Source of the DNA: Micrasema longulum
Taxonomy: Eukaryota > Arthropoda > Insecta > Trichoptera > Brachycentridae
Assembly: GCA_022494885.1 (NCBI GenBank)
Contig: JAGVSM010000209.1
Location: 62,001-126,000, forward strand
Direction: 5' to 3'
DNA length: 64,000 nt
The translations under genes were made by a program, and so were the position numbers. Below the pieces are notes generated by a model. That model saw only the letters and a list, made by a program, of their open reading frames with translations, had not been told where the DNA came from and made no database searches. Below, in pieces: positions 1 through 10,775 of the stretch. The first letter of the stretch is position 1, and the number at the start of each line of letters is the position of its first letter.

Positions 1-6
1 ATACTA

Positions 7-2272
7 TAGGGGTCTCCAAACTACGGCCCGCGGGCCAAATCCGGCCCGCCAGTGTCATCAATTTGGCCCGCGACAGCCAATGATTTATTGTTGTTACTAT
101 TGCTGTGATAAGTTGAAGCAGAAAACACAGAATGATAATTACTCGGTTTTATTTACTTGCAAGGTAAAACTTAACGACAGAAATTATGACGCAGAAAACT
201 TAACTTAAGTATCTAAGTTTAAGCATATTAATAACTAACAAATAATTGAAATGAATGCCACTAATCATAGTAAAACAAAAACACTAATGAGATTTATGTA
301 ATTGTGGCTTTCCACCGACAATAGTTTGTAGTTGTAGATCAATTTTACTTGTATTAATTTCATTCGCAATGACATCAAAATTTGAGAAACGAGTATCAAA
401 ATTTATTTTCAAAGCACTCAAAGTTTCGATTGTAAAATCGACGGGAACTTCAGTCTATGTAGTGTGGCTAAATATTTCACATGCTTTAAAATGTGTTAAA
501 CATTTTTTACGTAATTGCGATTGATATAGTATTATTTTCTGCCTGAAGGATTTGATATTGGTGCATAAATCAGGAAGAAGCTGATTTTCTCCTTGCAATC
601 TCAAATTCAGTTCGTTCATATGATTTGTAAAATCGACATAGAATGCTAACTTCCACATCCATTCACTATTTTCTAAATCGGCAAAAGGGCGCTGCTTCTC
701 ATTAAAAAAAAAATCGATCTCTGCTCGAAGTTCAAAAAAGCGCTTAAGGACTTTTCCGCAACTAAACCAGCGTACTGCAGTATGATATGGTAAGTCATTT
801 TCTCCAATCTCTTGAATAAACTCGCAGAATTGTCGGTGATTCAGCCCAGTGGATCTGATGAAGTTAACAACTGAAATGACTGGTTTTAGAACTTCAGACA
901 TATCCAAACATTTTCCGCACAAGGACTGTTGATGAATGATACAATGTAAGACTAATGGTTTTGAACCACCATCATTTTCTACAGCCTTTGACACAAGTAC
1001 AACTACTCCTTTATTTTTACCACACATATTTTTGCCTCCATCAGTTGTAATAGATTTCAAATTTTTCCATCGAAGAGTCTTTTTATTAATGGCATTTTCA
1101 ACTCCCTTAAAAATATCTGCCCTAGTTGTCGTGCCGTGAATACTATCAATATCAAGAAGTTCTTTATACACTTCATAGCTTTTATCCACTCCGCGAATAA
1201 AAATCAACACCTGAGCAGTATCTGATACATCCGTTGACTCATCCAATGCTAGAGAAAACCACTCATGATGTCCATTTTTGTCAGACAGTTGAGATGATAT
1301 ATTTTCTGCGATGTCTTGCACCCTCCGAGCCACGGTGTTTGCTGACAAACTGACACTTTTAAATAAATTTACCTTTTCGGGGAATATTTCTTCGGCTACT
1401 GCAATCAAGCATTCTTTTATCATTTCTCCATCGGTGAATGGTTTTCCACGTTTTCCGATTTCAAGAGCCACACAAAAGCTGGCGCGAGTTGCAGACTCTT
1501 GTTCAGTATTCGCTTTGGTAAACAAAGATTGCTGCGATTTGAGTCCGCGTTTCAAAGCTTCAAATTTTTCCGTCCGCAAACTTCCTGTATACTTGGAGTA
1601 ATTTTGAAGATGTTTCGATTCATAGTGTCGTTTAATGTTATATCCTTTGGAACAGCTATGGTTTCATTACAAAATAAAACTTATTACTGGACTCAATCAC
1701 AAAATACTGAAAGTTCCATTTATCTTGGAACGTTCTGCATTCACTGTCGATTTTTCGCTTCTTTTCCATACTAACAAATCACACATAAAAACAATAATTA
1801 AAATCAAAATACTTTTATGCACGGGTGTTACTTTATTTCACAATAGACAGTTTCGCTTCCTTAGCCTTTCCTACGCAGACTGACTCGCGGTTGCGCCGCT
1901 AGCTTTTTTATATGCAATTACTGCCATCTCGAAGTGATCGGAATACACTAGCCAGAACCAGAACTTTCTCGAACCAACGCGGTAATTCCAAATATTTAAT
2001 TACGACTTATGCCACCTGTTAGCGGGTAGCTGAAATAGATAGTACATAGTATAATACATAGTACCACTACTCGCCACTAGATGTCGTTAAGTGTCACAAT
2101 ACACAATAATAATTGAAATGCAAAAAAGCGTAAGTTTGCTTAGGTCGCGCACTTTGCGACTATTCTAGTCTAGAAATATAGTTAACGGCAGAAAAATTAA
2201 AACTGGTTTGGCCCTTGGAACAAACTGAAAAAAACATTATGGCCCGAAGGCTTCAAAGTTTGGAGACACCTG
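7..2272 (-). mobile_element. Autonomous-type hAT DNA transposon, decayed (BED finger / GTF2IRD2-like transposase)
   Basis: The ends are imperfect inverted repeats: 7-25 reads TAGGGGTCTCCAAACTACG, and the reverse complement of 2254-2272 reads CAGGTGTCTCCAAACTTTG (15 of 19 match). Both ends are followed inward by CpG-rich 'ggcccg' tracts. Inside lies a minus-strand transposase pseudogene. TIRs beginning CAGGNGT with TCCAAACT are known from hAT elements related to vertebrate and insect ZBED5/GTF2IRD2-like genes. hAT elements make 8-bp duplications. The right flank 2273-2280 is ctctagca, but only six bases of left flank lie in the window and they do not match, so the duplication is unproven. The right flank is LINE coding sequence, so the element landed in an older LINE copy. 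Confidence 0.85.
285..1769 (-). pseudogene. hAT transposase pseudogene (BED zinc finger plus RNase-H-like core)
   Basis: The longest open stretch is 455-1579 (374 codons), but the gene is longer. An upstream ATG at 1769-1767 starts MEKKRKIDSECRTFQDKW. That frame is lost by a frameshift before a BED/C2H2-like segment (FCNETIAVPK, then NIKRHYESKH in another frame) that leads into SLRTEKFEALKRG. The open part carries the usual first catalytic segment LALDESTDVSD, a second acidic segment ITTDGGKNMCG and the downstream LHCIIHQQSLCGK, as in GTF2IRD2/ZBED-type hAT proteins. At 453 an in-frame TAG follows SHTT, and the frame continues with SALKINFDTRFSNFDVIANE to about 287. The C-terminal hATC dimerisation region is short or lost. 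The protein would bind the terminal repeats and cut DNA in the nucleus. With two frameshifts and a stop it is not expected to be active. Confidence 0.85.
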
Positions 2273-2965
2273 CTCTAGCACAATCAATTTTCAGTTACGG
2301 AATAATAGGACGGGGAGGAACAAGTAAAACCACATGAAAGCACAAAAAGCCGTACTAAGAGTAGTCAACAAAAAGCCTTACCAATACTCTACAGACATAT
2401 TCTTTACAGAATTTCCAGTACTAGACATAAGACAAATATACATAAAGACAATTTTAAGACACTTCCATCAAAATCCTGACAGACATAATGACGGACAACA
2501 AATTTACGACACTTTGCCTAGACAAAGTAAAAAACAATATTTCTGCTCCCAAAGAAAAAAACAAATTGCGGACAAAGGCATCATACTTTTCTGGCCCCTA
2601 AGCTATATAATTTTTTAAGCAAGGACATATTGGTGAACAAAATGAAAAACAATATCTTCAAAGCTCGAGTCCATAAATGGATTGTTCAAAAGACTAGACA
2701 GGAAGCTGAGGAATATGTTTCATATATCAGAATATAATTTTAGTTTCTTGAAAGTCATTCCTCGTTTTATTGATGTAGGTATGTTTTAGAATCTTTTTTC
2801 ATATTTCTTTTGAATTTTACACAACAATTGATGTGAATGTATGTACAATTATGCATAAAATAAATAATACACTGACACTCCGGAACGTGCCTGTGGGCCA
2901 GTGGAGTGGCTACATCCATAAATAAAAATAAAATTATATTGAATGTACCTATTGTATAAACATTT
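2272..2965 (+). mobile_element. LINE 3' fragment (Jockey-like reverse transcriptase C-terminus and 3' UTR)
   Basis: Directly after the hAT end the sequence translates ALAQSIFSYGIIGRGG, a frameshift, then KKAVLRVVNKKPYQYSTDIF and VLDIRQIYIKTIL. After another frameshift it reads NIFKARVHKWIVQKTRQEAE. This is the usual order at the end of the reverse-transcriptase ORF of Jockey-type LINEs (xxLSYGIxxWGG, QKxAxRxxxxKP, LxxRQLYIK). The A/T-rich 3' UTR has AATAAA-like signals near 2860-2940. The upstream part lies beyond the hAT insertion, outside the window. Non-functional. Confidence 0.7.
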
Positions 2966-3325
2966 TCTTTTGTAAACTGTGTATTTGTATTTTATATTGG
3001 ATTAAAAAATAAATAATAAAAAATAAAAATCACTACTAATAAAAAAATAATAAAGAAATGGTGGCGAAAACATGCGTGGAAAAAATTACGGTGGTTCAAA
3101 ATTACTAATTGTACTTCGCACCATTCATCAACAGTCTTTGTGCGGAAAATGCTTGGATGAGTCAGAAGTTTTCTCTAAATATCAATTTTAAAAAAAAAAA
3201 ATTTACACAAACCTTAACAGGTTTCTAAAAAAAAAACAGTATTAAAAGGTCGTGATAATCTGGCAAAAAAAAAACAAAAAACGATACAGACTTTTATTTA
3301 TAAATAAATTATTATATCGTTCGAA
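2966..3325. other. AT-rich stretch, no gene
   Basis: Mostly A/T-rich runs, with poly-A tracts near 3190 and 3270. 3118-3170 shows 'caccattcatcaacagtctttg' style similarity to the hAT transposase segment HQQSLCGKCLD, so a small hAT fragment on the plus strand is likely at about 3115-3175. Confidence 0.35.
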
Positions 3326-3334
3326 TTTTGTCCG

Positions 3335-3520
3335 CGTCCAGGGCAGCGATTACAATGGGAAGCTAAGGACGTCATACCTTCACCATAACGGTTTGCTTGG
3401 AGATTAATTATCCTGAGCGATTACGAAGATACGCTACCGACCCCTCATTACCAAGTTTTGAGGTAAGTACATTGGTTTGTACCGACGGGTCTAATACCTC
3501 ACGGTACACGTAAATACTCA
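3335..3520 (+). repeat. Dispersed repeat family R1 (copy 1)
   Basis: Shares a long run of similarity with 7540-7700: 'tgggaagctaaggac' then 'cataccttcaccat' and 'gattacgaagatacgctaccgac', the last also resembled at 23390-23450. No coding content was recognised. It is probably a short non-autonomous element. Confidence 0.5.
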
Positions 3521-4315
3521 ATAGTGATTTTTTTTCCGCAGAACGGTTTTTGCTTTAATTACAGTTGATTTAATTTTTTTGATCGGTCTGAGGTTTTTTC
3601 TTAAAGGCCTATTTCAAACATGAGAGAGAAATAAGTAAATTTTGAAGTCGAATCAAATCCTGACATAACTGTCAGTTTTGAAAACAAAGGGCTAGATGCC
3701 GGATAATGCAGCTAGATCCTACCCTATGAACATAATATAAGAGCACTAGGCGTAAAAATGTTGTCACTATGAAAAATAAATTTTGTTATTATTATTTTTA
3801 ATTTATTTTACAATTTTTCTGAGTTTACGTATCGAGACGTTAAAAAGTCGGCTTTGTAATAGCTTGGTAGATAAATACAGACGAAAGTTAAGCATACCGT
3901 CTTGGTAATTTTCAAAACTAATATAAAAATCATGTTTAACCGATATTTTTTTGCTTGAATTGGGATTTATTGGAGTTTATAATCGCTTAGAAGTCGCCAC
4001 TTTTTATCACAGAAGCACATTTAAAATACAAATAAGAACAATTTGAAAATGTTATTAAGTAAGGAACGCGAGCTAAATTTTTGGGGTCATTCATTGATTA
4101 GATTCGATCATATGATGAATTCGGTTGAACAAACCGAGGTAGATAGAGATAGAACAGAAATTATGTATACCGTCTCGGTATGTACCGATAAAGATAGCCT
4201 TTATAATCGCGGCCCAGGGGGATAAAAAAAATAGTTTTGTATGTGAAATAAAACCAGAACCCTGGACGAGTGTTTTTGACTCGATGGCTACTATTTACAA
4301 AAACGAGTGGGGATA

Positions 4316-4548
4316 AGTCAACCCATTAGTGTAATGGTTCGCGCATTCGCTTACCATGCTTGAGGTTCCGGGTTCGATTTCTTGCAGGGTCTACATGAAT
4401 ATTTGTTTTAAAGGTTGTTTAACACTGCAAGATTTCACTGTCTCTGGACTGGTAGCTGAAGCGTTAGACTAATCACATTACCTTTATGTAAAAGATGACC
4501 AAGATACGCTGCAATCGATGCAGACAGGGAAGTTGAGATGACAATGAT
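4316..4548 (+). repeat. tRNA-derived SINE, family S1 (diverged copy)
   Basis: The head resembles a tRNA gene with an A box (tagtgtaatggttcgcg) and a B box (ggttccgggttcgattt). The body has the family words 'tttcactgtctctggactggtagctgaagcg' and 'aagatacgctgcaatc' seen in the better copies at 6009, 41548 and 48938, and it ends in a degraded gatgaca tail. Such elements are transcribed by RNA polymerase III from the internal boxes and mobilised by a LINE. Confidence 0.7.
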
Positions 4549-5182
4549 ATCGTATCTCGCGTTATAATTAATCACGAAAGCAACTGATTTATTTAAGCTT
4601 TTTTTTCGTAGGTTTTTCGTTTTTCGAACTAAATTTCTCAGGAATGAAACGTTTTTTAATTAAATGATATCGTATGTCGCTTTATACTCATTCACGAAAG
4701 CAACTAATTTATTAAAACCGTTTTTTTTCGTAGGTATTTTGTTTTTCGTTCAAAATTTCCCAGGAATTAAATGTTTTTCTTTACTACCTTTTGGATATAA
4801 TAATTTATTTGGGTATTATTTCGTATTCCCCTAGCAATTATATGGGAGCCTTTCCCTTTAGAATAAAATATCTGATTGAAAATATCTAATTTACCTACAT
4901 AAATTACTTTTTGTAAGGGTTTTGTGAATTAAATGATATATCAGGTGTTACACTCGAGGACACAACAAAGGTTGGCAAAAACCTGCAGAAAAAAATACCG
5001 AAATAAACAGCACCTAATACCTACATTGATTGTGAAAGCATGCAGTATCTATATGCACTATTTATGACGATTAAAAATGTCTAAAATGCACGTTAGGAAA
5101 TCATTAAAAAAAGTATTTTGATAGTAGGTAGTGATTTTCACGATTTAACGTAGGAGTCGGCAAAAGATTTTTTTTTCATTTA

Positions 5183-5257
5183 CATCGTCATCATTACTCC
5201 CTTTGCCGCACCAAGTGGTACATAGAGCACTGCATTGGTAAACGAAATGCAGCATAT
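5183..5257 (-). repeat. SINE S1, 3' fragment
   Basis: Reverse-strand 3' end of the S1 family: 'catcgtcatcattactccctttgccgc', then 'agagcactgcattgg', matching the terminal part of the full copy at 48938-49197. The tRNA-like head is missing. Confidence 0.65.
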
Positions 5258-5399
5258 TTCAATAAGTTATAGCCGATTTGTTATTTTTATTTTAAAATAA
5301 TGAAATCGATAATTGACAGCCCTTCTCTGATTGAACTAATTTAAATTCGAATACCTGTTAGGTGCACTAGAAGTAAGGAATTATTTTTTTGTAACAATT

Positions 5400-5885
5400 T
5401 ACTGACCAACTTCAAAATGCACTCACCTATACCCAGGATATTATATTCTCTCTCACTTCTTATAATATTCTTCACAACCCTTGCGTTCTAAAATATCTTG
5501 CTGAGAATTTCATTTACCTTGCTTCGCTCTTCTTAGGAGAGAACACTTTCCATTCCTCGACATAGCTTATAACTTTTAGCTATTCCTTTTCTGTTCAAGG
5601 TGCTAGACTTTGGAATGAGCTACCTCTTAAAAAATGCACCTTCTCTTGCCACCGTCAAGAAAAACCTGAAAAATTACTACATATTCTTAGAATCCTGACC
5701 TTCCCATATTTTATTGTTTTTTTAAAATACATATTTTAATCCTTTCTTTCCTTGCTACCTCTTTCTCTCTTCTTCCAAACTCATTATCCACATTCCTCAT
5801 CCTTTAATAATACATATACCATAATGTAGGTACTTAATTTAAGTTAATATGTGCAACCCTTCTTTTCTCATTAAAAAACATGTTA
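5400..5885 (+). mobile_element. LINE 3' fragment (CR1/L2-like)
   Basis: Around 5575-5680 the plus strand reads SYSFSVQGARLWNELPL and, after a frameshift, a short basic segment. This is the hallmark end of the CR1/L2-type reverse-transcriptase ORF (SFxVxGARLWNSLPxxI followed by FKxxLKxxL). It is followed by an A/T-rich 3' UTR. Only the last part of the ORF is left and it is frameshifted. Confidence 0.65.
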
Positions 5886-6008
5886 TTTTTTTATATTTTT
5901 TTTTGTCTTAGGTATGTATCTTTTTATATATATTTTCGTTTTCTAGTACACATTTTCCACCAACTCTTCTTTTAACCAGTCTGTTTATATGTTGGCTGGA
6001 AGATATTG

Positions 6009-6271
6009 TCGGCTTCGTGCTGCAATGGTCAGCGTGTTTGCCTTCCATGCAAGAGGTCTCGGGCTCGATTCCCAACAAGGTTGATATGAAATACTTATTT
6101 AAAAAGGGTGTTTTTACACTGGAATATTTCTTAGTTCTTGGACTGGTATCTGAAGCTTAAGACTGATCATCTTACCTTCACGTAACAAAAATGATCAAGA
6201 TACGCTGAAATTGGTGTACCAATGCAGTGCCCAATGCACCATTAGGTGCGAAAAAGGAATGAGGATGGAAG
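6009..6271 (+). repeat. tRNA-derived SINE, family S1
   Basis: Near full-length copy. The head 'tcggcttcgtgctgcaatgg' carries a tRNA-like A box; 'ctcgggctcgattcccaac' is the B box. The body words 'cttggactggtatctgaagc', 'gatcaagatacgctg' and 'gcagtgc' precede a 3' end at gaggatgg. The same order is seen at 41548 (+) and 48938 (-). Confidence 0.85.
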
Positions 6272-7370
6272 ATATTTCTTTCAGCAATAAGTCTGCTTAA
6301 GTACTTTTATTTATATTTGAAGATTTAAATAAACAAATAAATAAAAGAACAGTTGTAGAAAGAAAAAAAAACAAATTTGTGACTGGTGGGACAGACCTTT
6401 GCGACTGGTGGGATTTCTAAATAGTAAATATGCGTGAAGTATGTTTTTATTGAAAAAAACGCATTACTTATTATTTAAAAAATATTTTATAATAGATTTA
6501 TAAAAGAAAGACGTTTAGCTTTGTTATTATCAAATTAGAGATGATAAAAAGAAATTCAAAATTTACGTCATTTGACTACTTTTCATGGAATGGCTCAAAA
6601 ATATTTGTCTTAAATACCACCTAACGGATTTTTCCAAAAGCTTTTACTATGGTTTCTATAAGGAGAAGTTTTTTTTTATTTTAGTAAATTTTCAGTTCCA
6701 ATATTTCCATATTTTTTTTTTACTTTTCAACAATTCCGTTTTTTATCCCTCGAATGTAATGCGCTATCATTGTTTAATGTAGATGTCCAATCAAATTACA
6801 CTGAAAACATTAAATAGTAAGGATTGCTGGTTGAATTTTTATTTTTTGCTTATGTTATGAATAAATAACCCTTTTTTTGTAAAAAGTACTTTATTTAACC
6901 ATCTAAGGAGTTTACTTCTTACTCAGGCAGGATTTTTTACTTTGTTATTTTAAATCATTTTTAAGTATTCTTTGTCATAAATAATATTTTGTTAACTAAC
7001 GTTTTTATTACATGTATATATTTTTATCTAAAAAAAGTAATGTTATATTTTAATGCAAACTTTTTTATTTTCATTTTCTGCTTTAAATAAAAAATAAAAA
7101 AATTCACTCAAGTCAGTTTATATTATGAATATAATTTTGTGGAAGGGTCATAAATAAATAAATATTTCCATTCCTTATAAGGTAAAATTCAATTCTATAG
7201 AATTATTTTACCTAAATCGAGACACCGAAAAATATTTAAGAATGTTTTTAGAATAATTGACTATTATTTAGTACGATTTCATATTTGTAGAAAAAGGCTT
7301 TATTTAACCCCCTGTGGAGTTTATCAAGCGAGCGATCTTTTAATAGTCTGTGTCCGGGTGAACGAAGGAT
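6272..7370. other. AT-rich stretch, no gene recognised
   Basis: Long A/T runs and short hydrophobic reading frames without codon structure. I see no transposon coding motif, splice-exon signature or RNA gene. Confidence 0.4.
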
Positions 7371-7459
7371 ACAGTTCTGTCTGTTCATTAGAACCGCTAC
7401 CCTGGACGAGCGTTTTCGACTCAATGACTACCCCAGGGCTGCGATAAAAATAAATTCGA

Positions 7460-7545
7460 ATCGGGTTATGGTCCCTTGGCTAGTGTTGCGGCCTCACGGA
7501 TCAGAGGTCCAAAATTCGAACCCCACTCTACTCCAACTTGCTTCC
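7460..7545 (+). repeat. Possible tRNA-like SINE head
   Basis: 'tggctagtgttgcggcctc' resembles an A box and 'aaaattcgaaccccac' loosely a B box about 35 bases later. It runs straight into the second copy of repeat R1, so the two may form one composite SINE. Weak, because the B box departs from consensus. Confidence 0.35.
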
Positions 7546-7760
7546 TATTTTTTAATTGGGAAGCTAAGGACTTCATACCTTTACCATGACGGTACAGTTG
7601 AAGATAAGTTTTCCAGAGCGATTACGGAGATACACTACCGACCGATCTTCAAGTTTTGGGTGGGTACATCGGTATGTTGAAAAGAAATTAGAAATGCCCG
7701 GGTGCAGGTATGCAACACCCAACTATGTTACACCCTACACGTTAGACCTAGTGCATAGGG
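7546..7760 (+). repeat. Dispersed repeat family R1 (copy 2)
   Basis: Matches 3335-3520 over 'gggaagctaaggac', 'catacctttaccatgacgg' and 'gcgattacggagatac'. No coding potential was recognised. Confidence 0.5.
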
Positions 7761-8420
7761 TATCTACCTTACCCTTTACCCAGAGCATGAGACAGTTTCT
7801 CGGGGCAGGTTCTTTGACTGGCAATCGTGTGTTGTGATTTATCCTGTGCCTTCACCCTGTAGGAAGCGAATGTAACATGTCTATTGGATTGTAACAGAGG
7901 ATTTATTTTTTACACAAGGCGGGTTTATTAACAGAAACACATGTTTTGATTATTAGCCGAACGGATACACACGACATAAAGAATGCAGTTGCATGGAAAA
8001 GTACGCATTTAGATATACGATTAGATGGCACAATACAAATGTGATCGTTCATGGATTTACTCCTTTTACCTGCTGTACCAGGTAGTACAACAGCTTTACT
8101 GTACAGATACATACATAATTGTAACAATACACAGGTCTTGACAACTATACAGGAACGGTGTAACTTTCAATATATCGCTTTCAAGATAAGCGGATCTTAG
8201 GTCCATAAATATCACAGAGTTTTATAACCTCAAAAGGGAATGTTCCGAGATTACGTGTCCGAGGCTTATTGACAGGTGGACATTGACTCGCTCTAATCAA
8301 ACGGGCATGTAACGAATATAACCAAGTTTCTATACATGAATTCCGATGTACTAAGTCAACGAGGATACGTAAGTACGACACACTGAATAGGAATGAATTT
8401 GGCTTAATTGGTCTGATGGT
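7761..8420. other. No recognised content
   Basis: Unique-looking sequence of slightly higher GC than its surroundings. Reading frames here are short and without recognisable motifs. No repeat relation to the rest of the window was found. Confidence 0.35.
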
Positions 8421-8429
8421 TTTTGCGCG

Positions 8430-8610
8430 ACGATGGACAATTCCGGTGAGACGGTGAGGTGCAACTTCGCCAGAAAGGGGGGCGAAGGTCGAGGTTCTTT
8501 GCCTGTGGTGAACGTCTGGCGCATGAATGCGCGAGGGTCGGCCCAGCGGTCAAGCCGAGCTACGGGGATGCGTCTCGCCCATGGCGAGGGCGATTGCGTG
8601 TAAGTGTCAA
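8430..8610. other. GC/CpG-rich patch of unknown nature
   Basis: This stretch (with a smaller one at 9262-9322) stands out as CpG-rich in an AT-rich window: many gcg, cgg and cgcc words. The 65-codon frame at 8459-8656 has no motif I recognise. It may be part of a non-autonomous DNA transposon bounded by the repeat at 8690, because the two GC patches flank that repeat. Confidence 0.3.
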
Positions 8611-8689
8611 TTTGATAACTGAAAAAAGTGCTTGTTTTTTCTGTAATTCAGAATAGGGAAAATATCACATTTTTTATTACATTTTAAAG

Positions 8690-8910
8690 TAGTAAAGGTC
8701 TATGAAATACTGCCTACCCAAAAAAATGTTGGTACTAATTATTAGTAGCATAAAAAATACTTGTAATTTTGAATTCCCGCAAAAACGGTGAATACATTGT
8801 CCACGCCCTTAATACGTCACGATTCATATTTATTTGTTCCTATCCATTGAAATTTGTGCAGAACAATACCACTTTTGACGTCACAACAACCAAGGCCAAA
8901 CACGTTGCGT
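8690..8910 (+). repeat. Dispersed repeat family R2 (copy 1)
   Basis: Same sequence in reverse at about 59600-59860. Shared words include 'ttttgaattcccgc', 'ccacgcccttaatacgtcacg' (copy 2: ccacgcccctaatatgtcacg) and 'aaggccaaaca'. Non-coding, probably part of a DNA transposon. Confidence 0.6.
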
Positions 8911-9831
8911 TTTTCTACGAACGTATTTTTATTGAATTTTTTTTACATTTTTGTATGAAAACATTTCTCCACAATATCCATATTGATTTTGAAAATACAA
9001 CTAATTATTCTAAATCCATTTCATATATTTTTATCGGAATTCGTAATATGTGATTTTTCCCTATTGAAAATGTTTCCTCACAAATTTACTACCAAATTTA
9101 ATAATTCTTTGATGACTAAATCTTGTAGTTTTCAGATGGCAAACTCCCACAGTAAATACACTGATTTAGATTTTTTCCTTAAAACCCATTTTATGTGTGG
9201 TATCACTTTACAAATCTATCACGTTGATTTGCAAATCGCTTGGTACGTTATCAATACTGCGAAGGGCGAGAATCTTCGGGGCGCACCAAGACCCTCGCGG
9301 GCCGCTGGTTGCCGACCGTTGTTATAGAGTATAGGTGAAGATGTGTCATACTTTGATCATAATTGATCCTAATTCGTTAAAAACGTATAGTTCAATTAAA
9401 TGATAATGCCTTAGTTTTATAATAAAGTAAATTGGTTAACATTTACCTAATTTCTTTCTGATATTTTTTTATGTTTAAAAGGAACGTGTTAGGAATAACC
9501 AGAAGCAATTTCTTAAATTGAAAGCTGTTTAAGTGATTGCAAGAAGGAGGGGATGTGACAAGCCATTAAAAAGCTCTCAAATGTAAAACGTCTAGGGACA
9601 CAATACAACATAATATATTGTTGCACGCTGCTTTAATATCAGCTTATAAAACGGTTTAATATACATCTGAATTTGAATTATAATACGAAGTTGCTTGACA
9701 TACATAATAAAAAGTATTTTACTATTTAAAAATGGCGCAAAGGACCCGCCTACATATTAATGTTTGTACAAAATATGTTTCATGCAAAAATTTGATATTA
9801 ATTTAAAACAATATTTCTTTTAGTCCGCTCC

Positions 9832-10486
9832 TTTTTTTTTTTTGATGGGGAGAAATCCATTATGGACACTCAGATAGCCTGAGTAGTGCCGGACTCACAC
9901 CGGCTAAAACCCCTCCTTTTCTTCTCTGCTGACAGGTTCCCGCCTCGCGGCCTTACCTCTGCCTGCAGTTTGTCTATACTTCCGCTTGTGACATCTCATC
10001 TTTTTCTTTTTTCTTCATTATATTTTCCATAAAGAGTTTTATAAGAGCCCAATTTTGCGCCTTTTTAATCATAGTTTCTACAAGATTATCTGGAGTCAGT
10101 CTTTCGGGTATGTCCAGGTCCGTTATATGTTTTTCTTTTTTTTTCTCCATTTTTTGCAATCAAACACCGTGTGTTCTGCATCGTCTTGTGGTTCATTGCA
10201 GTACATGCATCTTTCTGATTCGGCTTTATTGATTTATTTCAAATATTTATAGAATACTCCATGACTTGTAAGGCACTGGATCATTCGGAATGATGTTTCA
10301 CCGTGGGGTCTCTTTACCCATGCTCTTACATCTTTTATAATACGGTGCGTCCATCTTCCTTTATTTAAGTTATCCCAATTTTCTTGCCATTTATACATGG
10401 TCATAATTCTTTCTCATTTTTTTATATCTTCTATGATGACACCTTGGTTGTGCTTGTACAGGTTTTCTCTTTCAGCTGCCAATAGA
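9832..10486 (-). mobile_element. R1-like LINE, 5'-truncated, with 13-bp target duplication
   Basis: It starts (on the minus strand) inside the reverse-transcriptase ORF and ends in poly-A (plus-strand poly-T 9831-9842). It is bounded by 13-bp direct repeats: TTTAGTCCGCTCC at 9819-9831 and TTTAGTCCACTCC at 10487-10499, one mismatch. The duplicated sequence belongs to the interrupted Penelope-like copy, so this LINE is the younger insertion. The clade is judged from the C-terminal Cys-His cluster and the 3' UTR, which has the word 'ttttagccggtgtgagtccg' next to the tail. Confidence 0.85.
9974..10480 (-). pseudogene. R1-like reverse transcriptase C-terminal remnant
   Basis: Read on the minus strand: RENLYKHNQGVIIEDIKK, MTMYKWQENWDNLNKGRW, IIKDVRAWVKRPHGETSFRM, IQCLTSHGVFYKYL, then a stop, SERCMYCNEPQDDAEHTVF, and after a frameshift the open part 9974-10159 (EKHITDLDIPERLTPDNLV, ending EKDEMSQAEV). 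The CxxC-x8-H-x4-C cluster (CMYC, H, FDC) following a W-rich segment is the usual C-terminal zinc-finger of R1/LOA-type LINE ORF2. Stops and a frameshift make it non-functional. Confidence 0.8.
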
Positions 10487-10630
10487 TTTAGTCCACTCCA
10501 GTCTAGCTTCGAAAATATTCATCTCAAATTACCACCGTTTTAGGTGAAAAGACCTTATTTATTGGCTCTACGTGAAATATTAAGTAAACATGAAAAAAAC
10601 AAAATAGGAATGAAATCATTAGTTACGTAA

Positions 10631-10670
10631 ACCTTGACGAAGAAGCTTGTTTGCTTTGAAACCGGTCGGT
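10631..10670 (+). ncRNA. Hammerhead-ribozyme-like motif, family A copy 1
   Basis: In order: stem I strand ACC (10631-10633), core TTGACGA, one extra A, stem II GAAGC / GCTTT around the loop TTGTTT, then GAAA, CCGG, TC and the stem I partner GGT (10668-10670). This is the layout of a type I hammerhead, with ACCGGT as a minimal, self-complementary stem III. The expected first core base C is T here, and the extra A before stem II departs from the canonical motif, so cleavage activity is doubtful. Confidence 0.55.
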
Positions 10671-10775
10671 GAAAAAAATGAAAAATTAGTTGTTAAAAAT
10701 TTAATGGTTTAATTCATTTTATTATAATGAATAACCACAAAGTTAGTGCTTCAAATATACAATTTATAAATTAAA

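Larger units (their letters stand above)
9770..10775 (+). mobile_element. Penelope-like element 3' part, family A, interrupted by a LINE
   Basis: The left part ends at 9831 with 'aacaatatttcttttagtcc', the same sequence as 60221-60240 in the better copy, where it codes NNISFSP. The right part resumes at 10500 with 'tagcttcgaaaat', then matches the 3' UTR and terminal repeat of the 59920-60516 copy to about 10775, including 'cattagttacgtaaaccttg'. The insertion between them is the R1-like LINE. Family membership rests on the coding remnant of the other copy, which resembles the C-terminal GIY-YIG endonuclease part of Penelope proteins. Confidence 0.75.
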
